From NCBI GenBank assembly GCA_026214975.1, contig JAOBSW010000683.1, forward strand, positions 18,406 through 82,405: a DNA stretch of 64,000 bases, written 5' to 3'. The notes under the pieces are model-generated. The model made no database searches. It saw nothing but the letters and a program-made list of their open reading frames with translations, and was not told where the DNA came from. Every line of letters begins with the position of its first letter. Positions within the stretch are counted from its first letter, which is position 1. Below are positions 1 to 27,763 of the stretch, piece by piece. A program made the position numbers and the translations under genes. The stretch is from Gentiana macrophylla. Lineage: Eukaryota; Streptophyta; Magnoliopsida; Gentianales; Gentianaceae.

Positions 1-1003
1 AATTCTTTCCTTATTTGGTTATCATACATAACCACATTTTAATCGGCTAGATTTTCATATGTGTGTGACCCGATAGGCTTCCGAATATGTTGGCGTAGAC
101 ACAAAGTGCAAATTATGAAAATGCCGCCCGTACTAACGATCACGGGATAGCATCACAGCAACACACCGTGACCCTCGATCATCGGAAGAGTCAAATGCAA
201 TGACTACTACCTTTCATGTGAAAGCGATTTACGCGTAAATTACATTCTTATCGCGTAATAATATTCATGCGATTAAATGCGTCAAGTGTCAAACTTTAAC
301 GACCGTATCTTATAATCTGGATATCAAGCTCTCTCAAAGTAACTCATTTACTTCCACTTTGCAAAGATTCACGAGTAAGACATTCCTTATAAGAAGGCCG
401 CTTTCCGGATATTCACTATTTCCAAGCGACCAAACATGTATTCTCTGCATGCTTGATATCACACCCAATCACTACCGCATGATCGACCCGTGGCTAGAAA
501 CCTCAATAGTGTCAAAGCATGACAATCCTCACCGTGATGCCATGTAGACTCGGTCTAAGGATAATTACAAAGCGCCACGTAGTGTGACCTTGCGGTGTAA
601 GTGGGTCGATCCCAACGTCGCATTCTACAATACCGTCCGCGTCACGGTCCAAGTGTTTTTACACCGATGGGCGACATCATCCATACTTAATGATGAAGAC
701 ATCTAATATGTGCTAGCCTGTTTATACTATCAATGCCCTGTTTAATAGTACATCAGTCTAGAGACATTTAAGCATCAAACTTATTAAAGTGATTAGAGAT
801 CTCATCAACCATAATCGCCTATCATGTTTTATCTATCACAGTTTAACACTAAGGACGTTATCATATAACAATTCACAATTGGTCCTTTAAAAGAACAAAT
901 ATATGACAACAGAAAAGCCATTTTATATATGTATAAACATAAAGAAATAGTAGAAATGATCCGATCCGGTCCAACCCGATTGGGTTTAGGACACTATTTC
1001 AAC
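1..1003. other. Unassigned sequence, no gene seen
   Basis: No ORF here has recognisable protein similarity. The longest open frame (359-547) has no family motif. The stretch ends where the gypsy pol homology begins (about 1004), so it may be LTR-like sequence or flanking DNA, but I saw no TG...CA ends or primer site to prove that. Confidence 0.4.
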
Positions 1004-2995
1004 ATAGTATTGGGTCATAGGATTTCGAAGAAATGAATGGAAGTTGATAGGGCAAAGATAGAGGTAATAGAGAAGTTACCCCCTCCAACGAACTTAAAGA
1101 TGTTGCGAGCCTTTCTCGGCCAGGCAGTATTTTATAGGAGGCTTATTAAGGACTTCTCTAAAGTTTCTAGACCTTTGGCTGAATTGCTTGCGAAGGATGT
1201 ACCTTTCGTATTTGAAGAAGAGTGCAAGAAAGCATTCAACACATTAAAGCAAATGCTTATAACCGCCCTAATTCTGGTAGCCCAAGATTGGAACAAACCT
1301 TTTGGGCTAATATGTGATACAGCGACACGGCGGTTGGAGGCGACCACAGGACAAAAGGAGGATAAAATCTTTAAGCCTATCTATTATGCGGTCGTACCCT
1401 TATGGTGCCCGGAGGAATTATCGACTACGAGAGAAGGAACTCTTATTTGTCATCTTTGCATTTGACAAGTTTCGACCTTATCGATAAGAACGAAAGTCAA
1501 CTTTGTATTCATTTGGCCATGCGACTTTGAAGTACCTCTTAACCAAGCAAGACTCGAAGCCAATATTGTTGAGATGGATTCTACTCTTACAAGAGTTTGA
1601 TGTTGAGATTAAAGATAAAAGGGATCGAGAACCAGGTGGTGATCACTGTCGAGATTAACTTTCTTTGGAAGAAGAGCAAGCGGCGAGATCGAGGAGAGCT
1701 TTCACGATGAACAACTTTTCTATCTCGGTGGTAGCTCGAGTGGAATCTCGGTCCGACAACATACATCAAGAGTGGGCAAGGTATACCCTTGGTTTGCCAA
1801 TATTGTGAATTATCTAGCGAGGAAGATACCACGGAATTCAATAATGCGAGACAAGAAGAAGTTTTCACGTATACGAAGCATTATCATTGGGGCGATCCTA
1901 CTATACAAATTGTTCCACGATGCCATTCTTAGGAGATCGTCCATGATGATGAGATTCCAAGTATTTTGCATATGTGTTATTCTAGAAGCTAGAGGTCATT
2001 ATGGGCGAGATAAGGCGGCCCATAAAGGTAATGCGGTGTGGATTCTATTGGCCAACAATTCATAAATACGCTACGAGTTTACAAGAGCACATCATTCTGT
2101 CAAATGACGGTAATATTTCTAAGCGGAATGAGATGCCATTGCGAGTATCTTAGAAGTGGAGCTATTCGATGTTTGGGAATTGATTTTTTTGGGCCATTCA
2201 CGCCGTGAATCAAATCGTTACATCTGTTGTGATTGATTATGTTTCTAAATGGGTGGAAGCGGTGGCCTCACCTACTAACGATGCAGGGGTTGTCTGAGGT
2301 TTCTTAAGAAAAACATTTTGATGAGGTTTGGAGTGCCCGAGCCATAATTAGTGCGGAGGAGTCAAATGTAATAGGTTGTTTGAGAAGTTGATGATGAGAT
2401 ATAGGGTTAGACATAAGATTGCGTGACATATCACCTCAGGCAGTGGACAAGTAGAAGTCACGAATAGAGATTAAGATGATCGTAGAGAAGGCGTGAATCC
2501 ACGAGGAAAGATTGGTCTTTGAAATTAGATGGCCGCTCTGTGGGCATACGGGGCGACTTATAGGACCCACGATTGGGATGTCACCATATATGATAGTGTT
2601 TGGAAAAGCATGTCATTACCGGTAGAACTCGAGCACCGAGCGTTGTGGGCTATGAGGTTTCTAAACATGGATGAGAATTTAGCCGGTGAAAAGAGGATGT
2701 TAGAGTTGAATAGATTGGAGGAGTTTAGACTTCAGCGTGTGAGAATGCAAGGATTTACAAGGAAAAGCAAGCGTCATGCATGATAAGAAATTTTGAACCG
2801 CACATTTCAAGTTGGAGATAAAGTCTTTGGTGTATAATTCACGTCTTCGTCTTTTTCCTGGGAAGTTGAAGTCTAGATGGTATGGACCACGTGTAGTCAC
2901 GAAAGTCTTCAATTCGGTGCATGTGAAGTTAGACATGAATACTGCAGGCGGACTTTCACGATTAACGACCTGGTGAAGCATTACAGAAGCGAAGT
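1004..2995 (+). pseudogene. Ty3/gypsy (Athila-like) pol remnant: RT end, RNase H, integrase
   Basis: Homology starts with the 'LGHRIS' motif at the end of gypsy reverse transcriptase and the 'KIEVIEKLPPPTN' linker. The RT-associated RNase H follows (1037-1465, with 'LRAFLGQAVFYRRLIKDFSK'). The integrase core is near 2150-2330 ('ELFDVW', then 'IDFFGPF', then 'VSKWVEA'). The integrase C-terminal region is at 2529-2783 ('ALWAYGATYRT', 'LPVELEHRALWAMRFLN'). The 'LPVELEHRA.WA' block is typical of Athila/Tat-type pol. Reading frames change many times and stops interrupt the integrase, so this is a dead copy. It lacks gag, protease and most of RT. It is related to, but clearly diverged from, the two Athila-like elements further right. 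Confidence 0.8.
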
Positions 2996-3501
2996 ATAAC
3001 CGGGTTGGAAGTCTTTACGTTGTGAGCGAATATGAATGAAGAAGCACTATTAATGCAGTCAAAGTGGCTACTATAAACTCGAGAACTATTTTAAACCCTT
3101 ATTTATTTCTTTTTATTTTAGTTATTTTGAGTCAATAAAGTAGCATGACAATTGCAAGGTTTTTCATCACATATATCTTGATCACCTTACTAGAGATATA
3201 TGTGGTTTTCCTTCACGATTCTCATGTGATACCCTCGTAAAAGTTTTAGTGTCTTGCTTAGGTCTATAAAAGAACAAAGTGTCTTAAATTTGTTTTTGCA
3301 CATTCCTCCGGTATGCACAATTACCGCCACCTTATTTTCTTATTGCCCTCCGCATGTTACTCACCGTTTTTGGAAGTATTCTGGACCGTAGGTAACAACT
3401 TGGTTGAGGAATGACCTAGGAGCTAATGATTACGCTCCGGGATTCTCTTTGACTCAGCCGACAATTACAGAGCTAAGTACCTTTTCTTTTCTTTATTATT
3501 A

Positions 3502-3540
3502 GTCATTGGGGACAATGTCTATAATAAGTTGGGGGGTAGG
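3502..3540 (+). other. Conserved post-pol motif / polypurine-tract-like run
   Basis: The string 'attggggacaatgtc' followed by 'aagttggggggtagg' is the G-rich signature commonly found after pol in Athila/Tat gypsy elements. It fits the polarity of the pol remnant upstream and marks the 3' non-coding part of that element. Confidence 0.5.
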
Positions 3541-5850
3541 CGTCTTAGCTAAATAGTCGAAAAAGGGAATAATTTTGAAAATTTTCACACTCTTTTTAGC
3601 TTGCTTATTGCACGTTTTCGAGTAAGGAATCGGTAGGAAATGAGCCCAAGTTCAATTTGAAGAGAGCTATAGAATATTCAATTTAGTATGGAAGAATGAG
3701 CATATGTTATGTTGCATGAAGTAGTAACTTATTAATTATTATTCAATCATTGCAATCAATATTTGAGCACATGTCTGAGTGAGAAGTGTTTAAGATTAGA
3801 TGATGTGTTGTTTTAACCGGGAATCATTATTTATGCATCTATATTCTTTAACAAATTGTCGTATCTGAGGAAGCAACTTGGATGACGAGAGGTAACCGGG
3901 ACAACGGACTTGTGAGAGAAATAGAAAAAAAGTGAGGAAATCTGCCAGAAAGAAAAATGAAAAAAAAGGAGAAAAAAATGCAATAAAGGCGGTGAGGGAA
4001 GCGAACTCGTGTAAAAAGGGCACGACCCTCACATACAAAGAAACAAACTAGGACTTAAGAGCGATGCTCGGTCCACTGAGTCCGCCGACCCGATTAAGGT
4101 ACCATTTTGTGTAACCAAGTGAAGGCAAGATGGCGAGTGTATGTGCGAGGTAAGTTAGATTGTGTGGTTAATACAACTTGATTCTCTTCACGAATGCACT
4201 ATCACGACTGATTCATCACACGACACATTGATGCGTGGTAAGTAGTGATTAATGAGAAGCTTATGGATGGTGGCTTAATGTATGTTTCTGCCGGAAATCT
4301 TGATTGAATGTGTGGTAGGTGATGGAGATTGTTCTTGGAGGTACATTCCGCCTTGATACACTGCTCGCGGACAAGCAAAAGGCTAGTGGGGCTAGTTGAT
4401 GACGGTTAAAATAGTCTATCTTACGGCATCAACATTTTATCCATAATGAGCTAAAAATAGTTGTTTCGACCTATAAATATGAATCATTTGAGTTGAATAG
4501 CATATGTCGGGTTAGTAGTCGAGAAATCTACACTTAGCGTTTATTTTCCTATTGTGATATTATTCGTGCATTATTTGATGATTTTCGAGGATATGAAATA
4601 TTGAAATTTGAGCATCATGGGGCCGAATCGGTGTGGGTGAGCGAAAGGAATGGGCCTAGGGTATTCAGGACCTTCAAGTTAAGTCGGTGAAAAAAAGGAC
4701 AAAAATACCCCCGGTTTACTGAGGAGGGCTGCCGACTTACCGAGGCTGGAGATCCTTCCGAAACACGTTTTCTTGGACGATGGGTAGAACTAGGTGTTTC
4801 TATGTCGGTTTAGATAGCTATAAATAAGAGGCTTCGCCTCAGAATTCAATGTACCCAAATTATTCAAGGCAAATTATGCAATAAAAGTTCTTTGTTCTTT
4901 ATTTTATTTATTTTATAAGTTAGTGAGGAGAGATGGCCGGAGTCTTCGCCGCTAAGGAGAGATCGAGGAGATCTACGCTAAATCTTGAGGTATGATTTTA
5001 CATGTCTTTTCCAAGATATAGATCTATCGTTGTTCTATTCGACTAGTATGTTTTAATTGCTTATTTAGTTTAATTATGTAGTAGTTAGTTTATTTTACCT
5101 CATGTGTTATAGATCTGATTCGTTGGTGAAGAAATCATAGAATAGTAGTTGCGTTCTTCATATCTGCTGACGATCATATCATTTGGATCTGAATACAGTA
5201 AATTACTAATTCATGATGTCTGCGCGCCGATTACGTTGATCGATAGATTTAATTTACATGTTAGTAGTCTGATCAACTATTTGCATGTCATTGTAAACTA
5301 GCATGAAATACGAATAGTGAAGTGCTATGTTTGGACATTATCTTGAATGGACCCTTGGGCGTTACGATCAATGTCGGCAATTTGTCTGCTTGAGGTTTGC
5401 GGTATGAGTTAGCGCTCAATATCGGCTGACTCGAGTTCTTTATGCGTATGGGATATAATGGACCAATTAAGGAGGGTAGCTTGCGTATAGATTATCTCTT
5501 ACCATTGTCGGAGTAGATAGGGTGAGGGGAGTTGTACCCGTGGGTGAACAATGTATAAATTCACCAATGGGAGGAATTTGTTTCATGTATAGGGGAATAA
5601 CTAATTGCTCGTAATTGAACTAATACATTAGAAACTCGTTTTGCTTCATGTGAACTAGCATAACCTTGTTAGTTTGAGGAATCAAATTTACTAGTGTACA
5701 TATTATAGTTGGTCTTAGACCATTATTGTGACAAGCTCAATCTTGATAATTAGGCGCTCTTTACGAGTCTCTGTGGGATCGAGCCTTGACTCATTTAGTA
5801 CTCTACTATGATAGACTGAGTCTATTGCTAGTAAGTGCTTTTGCGATCCT
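3541..5850 (+). repeat. 3' non-coding region and LTR-like end of the gypsy remnant
   Basis: No protein-coding signal is seen. The second half looks like an LTR. A TATA box (TATAAATA, 4819-4826) is followed about 60 bp later by a polyadenylation signal (AATAAAA, 4880-4886), the usual U3/R/U5 order. The segment closes with 'ctctgtgggatcgag' and 'actatgatagactg' near 5770-5830, wording typical of gypsy LTR ends. No second LTR copy lies in the window, so the exact boundaries are unproven. Confidence 0.4.
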
Positions 5851-6843
5851 TAATGACCAAAAAACAAGTAGTAACATCTTATAAAATGTAATGTGGCCAA
5901 TAAACAAGTAATGTGACCACAAAAAATAGATAAAGTTACATAAAAAAATATAGTAACGTTAAAATATATATAGATATATATACGACACCTTCTCCGGCAA
6001 CCGTAGCGCCGTTAACTCTTAGCGGTGCATATGGCTGACCATTGCCATGGTAAGCACCCGCTTGTTATCGATAAGCGTCGGTGCCATCCGGTAAAGCGTC
6101 GGATTGAATAGCGTGAATCCTTGGCATTGAATGCATCAAATCAGCACAAAAATGGCAGCTTTCTTTCATCGAGCCTTCCATATTTGTTTTAAGAAACGTG
6201 GTTGTTCAAATAGCATAGAATCAGCAGCACCGGCCTTTCGAAATCGTAAACGATTTGGTTGCGATAAAAGCAGTGATTTCGAATTAATGGCTTCCAGGAT
6301 CTCAGAGGATCGATTGCAGAGAAATTTCGAATGAATTCGAATTGCAAACGAATCCGGCTGAATATGGAAAGATCAAAATTGATTCGACTACACAGCTTAG
6401 GAGATAAGAATCAGAACTTGGTTTTGCAATCAAGATTGAGAAGGAACGAGAGATGAATTTGGGAAGGAGGAGCAATAGTGCGGAAATGGAAGGTCATATG
6501 GTAAAGGCGTAGCCATCGGTAAATGCCCGGCATCCATCGACCACGACCAAGCGCCGACCATTGCTCCGCTTCCGCGGAAGTGCGGCTCCGCCGCCTCACT
6601 TACGGCAAACCCTACAACCTTAATCGCGTATTAATCGAGAAAATGTTTTGAGAATCAAAAAATGTTTTGAGAAATGGTATAATGGTAAGTTTACCTAGGT
6701 TTTGTCACAATTAATAATCGAGTTTCATTAAGTCGATAAATGCATTAATCCGTCATTCTTGACAAAAGCACAAAAGTGTAAATGAAACATATTTTGACAT
6801 AACATTTTCTCATTTCGTCTTTAAAAGGAAAAATAAAATAGAA
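5851..6843. other. Intergenic, no gene supported
   Basis: Mixed sequence, with an AT-rich opening and a GC-richer block near 6480-6610. The open frame at 6131-6334 has no recognisable domain or gene context and is not called. Confidence 0.4.
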
Positions 6844-6990
6844 TATATAATCATACATGAGCAGTGAGCGAGGTCATCACAGTGGTTTCTTGCTAGAAGT
6901 CTAGAAATTTCTCGAGTGAGATGGCCAGGGTTCGATCCCAGCATGTAGATTAAAAAAGCTTTCGTTCAGTGAAAAAAAAAAAAGAAAAAA
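6844..6990 (+). mobile_element. tRNA-derived SINE
   Basis: A Pol III internal promoter is visible: a box A-like stretch around 6878-6890 and a clean box B (GGTTCGATCCC, 6929-6939). An A-rich tail follows at about 6972-6990. The body is flanked by the direct repeat AAATAGAA (6836-6843 and 6991-6998), a plausible target-site duplication. It is too short and poorly structured to be a functional tRNA gene. It lies about 600 bp upstream of the TBL start codon. Confidence 0.75.
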
Positions 6991-6999
6991 AAATAGAAA

Positions 7000-7571
7000 C
7001 GGCATATTCTGCAAATCTTAAACAACCATAGTAGTAAAGGGTTTGTAGAGTTATTCTCTCTGTTTTTTCATCCCAATAGAATGATCAATTAGACAAATAT
7101 AAAATAGTAGGAGCATTGTAGATATTTTTTTTTTTTTAGACTCTCTATCTCATTATCTATTTTGAGAGAGGAATGAGACCATGTTCTTCTCAAAGAAGGG
7201 CCAAAACCTTTTTATTAATATTTAATATTATTTTATCAATAAATTAAAAATATTTACCAATTAATCATATGTATGAAATAATTCTCTGATTCTTTTATAT
7301 TTATATTTATTCTGACGTCGCATCCTCATGCAAAAATTATCAATCTGATAAATTACATATTTATAAATTAATTTATCTTTCGTCGTATCAGCGAAGTATC
7401 AGTAGTCAACAAACTTCTCTCACAAACATCACTAGGGTTGCACTAACATAACGACAAATGAAAAGACAAGGAGGCATGTTCACCGCCTGCCCATATTTAC
7501 TCCACCCCAGAGTCCCTCCATCACATAACTTTAAATCCACAATAGCTAAATTTTTAGCCATTTTTTCAGGC
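7000..7571 (+). promoter_or_regulatory. Putative promoter and 5' UTR of the TBL gene
   Basis: AT-rich non-coding sequence directly upstream of the TBL ATG. A TATA-like TATAAAT lies at 7362-7368, about 200 bp before the start codon, which would leave a 5' UTR of ordinary length. A T13-type homopolymer lies near 7125-7137. The TATA assignment is inference only. Confidence 0.3.
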
Positions 7572-22838
<15,267 letters not shown>

Positions 22839-23535
22839 AAATTCAATTAGACATATAAGATGATTAAGATATACATCTTCAAAAAGAAAATGTATTCTTG
22901 ATTGAATTTCTACCCTTTGAATTATTAATCTTTTTGAGCTAAAGTGACATGTTGTTATTATTGTTGCTATGCTCCTATACAGGGAAGTTGTAATTTAAAA
23001 TACACTTATTTACCAACTTTCAAATCATCATTCTCATTTACAACAATATTTCCCCAATTTCTCTGATTGGTTTTTTTTTAACATATGCTCCCAGATCTAG
23101 CTACCATTAAGTGACTACAAAAATTATGTTTGGAACATAAGAAGCATGTTCAATGTCTAACTAATTGCTAAGTAGGTGGTTATATTGATATAACAAATGT
23201 ATGGCTGTGATTAATTGTTCTGTTCCTATTTAATTGTTCAGTTGCTAAAAACACATATTAAGGAGAGTAGTTAATCTTTGACAACGTCAAAATGACAATA
23301 ACACTCTTTGAAAAAATTAATCTGATGTTGTTTCAATCTCCCTTTGAATTAATAAATAATGATAGATGTAGAAAAATACAATAAATAATGCATTGGAAAT
23401 ATAACTACGGAGGGAGTACAGTCTACATATAAGGATAGATTTGTTGGTACAATATCTAGTATGATATATTCTCCCATGTACACTTGAGATGAATTAATTC
23501 AGTTAAGACTATTTTACCATTATTGTTTTCTAAGT
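22839..23535. other. TBL 3' flank with a Stowaway-like end and partial copia LTR
   Basis: No gene is seen. The word 'acggagggagta' (about 23408-23419) is the terminal signature of Stowaway MITEs, but only one end was found. The last ~100 bp before the primer-binding site are probably the end of a copia 5' LTR. Confidence 0.45.
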
Positions 23536-23548
23536 TGGTATCAGAGCC
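23536..23548 (+). other. Copia primer-binding site (initiator tRNA-Met)
   Basis: TGGTATCAGAGCC is the standard plant copia primer-binding site, complementary to the initiator tRNA-Met 3' end. It is followed by a leader and gag about 200 bp later, as expected. Confidence 0.9.
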
Positions 23549-23752
23549 ACCATGGCTCCAGGCCACGATCTTTGAGCATTCCGACAAGCGTAACCGTGCC
23601 GATGACAACATTAGAGCGACCTACAATGGCTGCCTCTCGGCAATCCTTCACCTGCTTTGCTTTTACCCACTCTTGGTGTACCCCGAACCTTTGGCGACCG
23701 GACTTCCACAATTCTCGGTCTTGGCCGGTCGGTACTCTTCCACCGACCATGC

Positions 23753-25103
23753 ATGACAACTGCTACCAATACCGCCTTTTCTTCCGTCTCCTCTTCTCCC
23801 AAGCGATCAATAGCCGATTCGGCCCTCGTTAGCTCCGTTTGGCGGTCATCGGCTCAAACTTGCAGCGTCAAGCTTGACGGTCAAATTATCCATTGTGAAG
23901 TCAGCGATTCTTCCTATATTGAGTCATCGTTTAGATTATCATTTTAGGCACAAAGCCACCACCTCGGAGTTCATCACCACTCCGATTCTAAAGTTGCTCG
24001 AAACCTACGTTCGATGAATGGGTCTACGAGACCAATTGCTCCTCGGATGGATGATGAGCACCATGGTGAGCAAGCATTGATTGAAGTGGCGGGCACCCGA
24101 GTTGCAAACACCGTATGGTTAATCACAGAATCCACTTTCCATAGTAGATTTGAGGTTCGGATGCTCGAGTACAAGATGGCTCTTACCAAAATCGAAAGAA
24201 GGGCTCAACCCGTAGTCGATTATCTCTCACTAATGAAATCCTACTCGATTATCGGCGGTGGCAAGATATCCATTACAATTGCAAAATCGATCTTGGCAAA
24301 TCGGCGGACTTAGCGAGAGATTACGAGTCGGTGATTGTGAATATCAACTTCTCGTATTACTTGATCTCACATGGAATGAGGTACACTCCCGCTTGTGACA
24401 CGTGAATGGCACAATTCCACTGTTAACCTAGATCTCGGCGGTCTTTATGTCCAAATTCGCTCAAAAAATGCGTGCTTTCAGCTAAACCTCCTCTTAGGGG
24501 CTCTTGAGACCCACCACTCAAGATGCTCGTAAGTGAGTCGAGGGTTATGAAATATGAGAACCCATGGCGAGAGAAGGAAACAATGGTGGTGGTGCGAGAT
24601 CTACTTGCCAAGTGTGTCAAAGGGTATGTCATCTGACCTCGATTGCTACTACAAGTATGATTCAAACTATGCGATCATCCCAGTGGAGACTAATCTCGTG
24701 AGAACAACCCAGGATGCTTATCTTTGCTACTCACTGAGTGCGTATGCGAGTCAAGCGGTATGTTGATAGTGGAGCCATGAGTCATGTCTGTGACCTCAAC
24801 AACCTACATCTAAGTTATGGATATGAAAAAGCGGTGATAACTGACGGTGGCAATGGAGCTTCCCTTCCTGTAAATCACATTGGTAAAATCTATTTCAATT
24901 CCACCTTACTTTTAAATGATGTGTTACATGTCCCTCAAATGACAAAAAATCTTCTTAGTGTGTCTAAATTGACCTCGAGAATCATGTTTACATGGAATTT
25001 TACTCTTCTTCTTTGTTTTGTTAAGGACATTTACCATATGGAATGTCCATCTGGAAACCACTTAACAATGTTCTTGTTCACGGATTTATCTAATGCAAAA
25101 TAA
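23753..25103 (+). pseudogene. Ty1/copia gag-protease fragment
   Basis: The ATG at 23753 opens a typical 'MTTATNTAFSSVSSS' copia N terminus. The UBN2 gag core is at about 24010-24260 ('GEQALIEVAGTR', 'STFHSRFEVRMLEYKMAL', 'VVDYLSLMKSY'). A CCHC zinc-knuckle remnant lies near 24590-24660 ('CQVCQRVCHL'). The protease at 24738-25103 has the active-site motif 'DSGAMSHV' and the conserved 'NDVLHVPQMTKNLLSVSKLT'. Frameshifts separate the pieces. The copy stops at about 25103, before integrase, where different LTR-like DNA begins. Confidence 0.85.
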
Positions 25104-25755
25104 ACAAGTAATAATATTTATAAATCCGACACCTCAAAGTGCAGGATCGTAGTAAAGAGGTTGATACGAGAGTCGATCTTACGAGGAACTAACGATTGGT
25201 AATCCTAGTTTTGTTTAACTAACTATGTCCACGAAAACTAACCTAAGCGACAAATAAAACTAAGCGAGATTGAAAGTAAAGATAACCACGAATGTAAAAG
25301 CGGAATGAAGAATGAATCTAAAGCCAGGGAAGATACGGGTTGCGGACAATTTAAACTACAACTAAACCTAATATGCAATAAGAAGATTTGACTAAACTAA
25401 ACAACTCAAGTTTTAAGGAGTTAAATTCAAATTATAACGAACAAGCGGCGATTGATCCACCTATCTAACAAGTATCAACTCTATCTCGATTATATTGTGT
25501 TTTCTAACCAAGTTGTGATTTCACCTTGTCTAAAACATGAACCACTAATTTCTTAGATAGTTCACTATTAATCTATATATTTCGATTTAAGATTAATGAC
25601 TTTACTAATTAAAGGTGTAAACTTTGCGTTTGTAACCTAGAAATCTAAACTATTAACTCTCGTTATATAGATTAAACATCTATTCCTTATCACGATGATC
25701 TAATGTTTATATGACTTTCATCAACATAAAACAATCAAACATGCACATCTTTTAG
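25104..25755 (-). repeat. Truncated gypsy LTR-like fragment
   Basis: Wording such as 'gcaggatcgtagtaaagagg' and 'gagtcgatcttacgaggaac' resembles the end of a gypsy LTR read on the minus strand. The fragment is cut off abruptly at 25755 where element A begins. I did not find its continuation beyond 42084. Confidence 0.35.
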
Positions 25756-26967
25756 TGCTAGTATGGTGAGTCAGTGTCGAATCCTGAGGGAACTTGGTAA
25801 TTCTTCTAAGTGTGGTTAAACACCAAAGAGCTATTATTAACTCGAATCTAAACCGTAATTTTATAATCTGATATCACTCTTCTATTCTATTTTAACATAA
25901 AATAAATGCGTAATTTAAAAGTTATTCTAATATAATATATATAGATATATAAATATATATAGATGTACATAGATTGCAAAATATATATATATATAGATAT
26001 AAATATATAGATACCAATATATTTATAGAACTAAACGAGATAAGTTTATAGAACAAGCCAAAGTTTATATAATTGAATTATACGATCTTTTCCAAGATAA
26101 GCGGAATGTGCTCGATCTTTCCTTTTATATTAGGTCCAATTGAGTAAATGAAGCGGTGCACTCCACGAGGTTAACAATTCCTCCTCACACGAGTGTATGA
26201 AATTGTCATATGTCATTGTCATCGGTTTAATCTCCACAAGCGCCCCATGCTAATCTTAGTTAGTGCGAGCAGTGCGAGTACAAATCTACCCGGATAAAAA
26301 AGGTTATTCCGTTTGTCCAGACGGCCGATGTTATTCAAAAGGCTCCGGTTGTCGGCGGATCGATTTAACTTTCGGTGTTAGTTTTAATTAAACCGTTGAT
26401 TTTAACATTATTACGATCTTGGCACAATTTTAATAAGATTAATCTTTCCCAGAGACAAATCGCGGGTAGGAAATAGGATTCCGTTGTCACGCTTTACATA
26501 CGGCCAATTTTACCCTCGGTTTTCTATCTTTTATCTCATATCCTAACTTCTGCAGTGAGTTCATCATTAGGTTATATGGTTCGATTCATCTTGGTTAATT
26601 CGTCAATCCGAATATTATCAATACGTTACTGAATAGAAAAAGATTCAATTAACTCAATTTTAGTAAATTTTAATTAGGCGACATTCCTTCACGAAAAGAT
26701 CGAAATAAAACTATTACATAACTTTGGCTAGTTATTAGAGTTAGCCTAAAAACATTATAAAAAAGAAAAAGATAAAAACAAACATAAATACTTAAGAAAA
26801 TTTACCGATACAAATCTTTGAATCGAGTTGTATTCTTCCGGACATTACAACGACTTCAACAACACCGAACTTTCCGATAATTTCTCGAGCATTACAAGAT
26901 TACTACGAGATTATTATTTTTGGCTTAAGGCCTATTTACAAACTACTACTAAAAGAAAATAAGAAGA

Positions 26968-27019
<52 letters not shown>

Positions 27020-27744
27020 GATATATATATATATTGGTACACCTTTCTACTCTCTTGAATGAGAGGCTCATTTATATAGATGAAAGTCCCTTGGCCGGAC
27101 GGGTCGAGAACAAGCCGGACCAGTCCGGTGTAATGATGGCTTCCACCTCCTTGATTAATTAGCATGTGCTCCGTATGATTATATATTTTTATATATAATT
27201 ATCAAACTCTAAAATTCATATCTCGAGTTACGGTTCTCCAAAAATCATGATTCAAGAGGCATCGGAAAGCTCTCGGGAAAATCTACAACTTTCGTGAAGG
27301 ACTCTTCTTCAGATAATGTCGTTTTGATGAGTCATTCGTTTGTCGAAGATATTTTCGATTACCACTTAATAGAATCGATTAGCCACTTGACCACTTCGAT
27401 TGACCACTTGACCATTTAAGTAATTCGATTGACCATTTAAGCTCGTGACACTCTCTAAATCTTTCGGAGATATGATTATACTTTAACATGTCGATTCTCG
27501 GGGTCTCGGTTTATAAATCTGCAATAAAATACCACAAATACCCACGTAAATCTAACACGACACTCCGATTTACTAAAATCGGTACAAAATGATAACTTTT
27601 TAATATTATTACTACTAACTACTCTAAATTATAAAGATTAATATTTCATACTATTTATACCATAATTTCATATATTTTATATAGAATTCGTTGATAAAAC
27701 ATAATAATATAACGTATATTTAATCATATAAATGTAGTATATCA
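25756..27744 (-). repeat. Element A 3' LTR
   Basis: Starts TGCTAGTATGG and ends ATATCA on the plus strand, matching 40066-42084 throughout. In the minus orientation the TATA-type promoter word is at 27071-27080, preceded by the paired palindromes at 27095-27128. An (AT)n run at about 26970-27016 is much shorter than its counterpart in the 5' LTR. Confidence 0.9.
27071..27128 (-). promoter_or_regulatory. Element A 3' LTR promoter: paired palindromes plus TATA
   Basis: On the minus strand, CCGGACTGGTCCGG (27128-27115) is followed about 8 bp later by a weaker copy (27107-27095), then about 15 bp, then TCTATATAAA (27080-27071). The same arrangement occurs in the 5' LTR and in element B. Confidence 0.6.
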
Positions 27745-27763
27745 ACTACTCCCCTACTTAACT
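27745..27763 (-). other. Element A polypurine tract
   Basis: Minus-strand AAGTAGGGGAGTAG abuts the 3' LTR start (TGATAT), the correct position for plus-strand DNA priming. It fixes the LTR boundary at 27744/27745. Confidence 0.8.

Noticed and set aside
6929..6939. Possible tRNA gene from the box B word
   Set aside because: No acceptor stem or cloverleaf; an A-rich tail and an 8-bp target duplication make it a SINE.
26932..27165. 77-residue ORF on the minus strand within the LTR
   Set aside because: Most of it translates the (AT)n run as Tyr-Ile repeats; it is LTR sequence. The same applies to 41242-41484 and 40149-40367.
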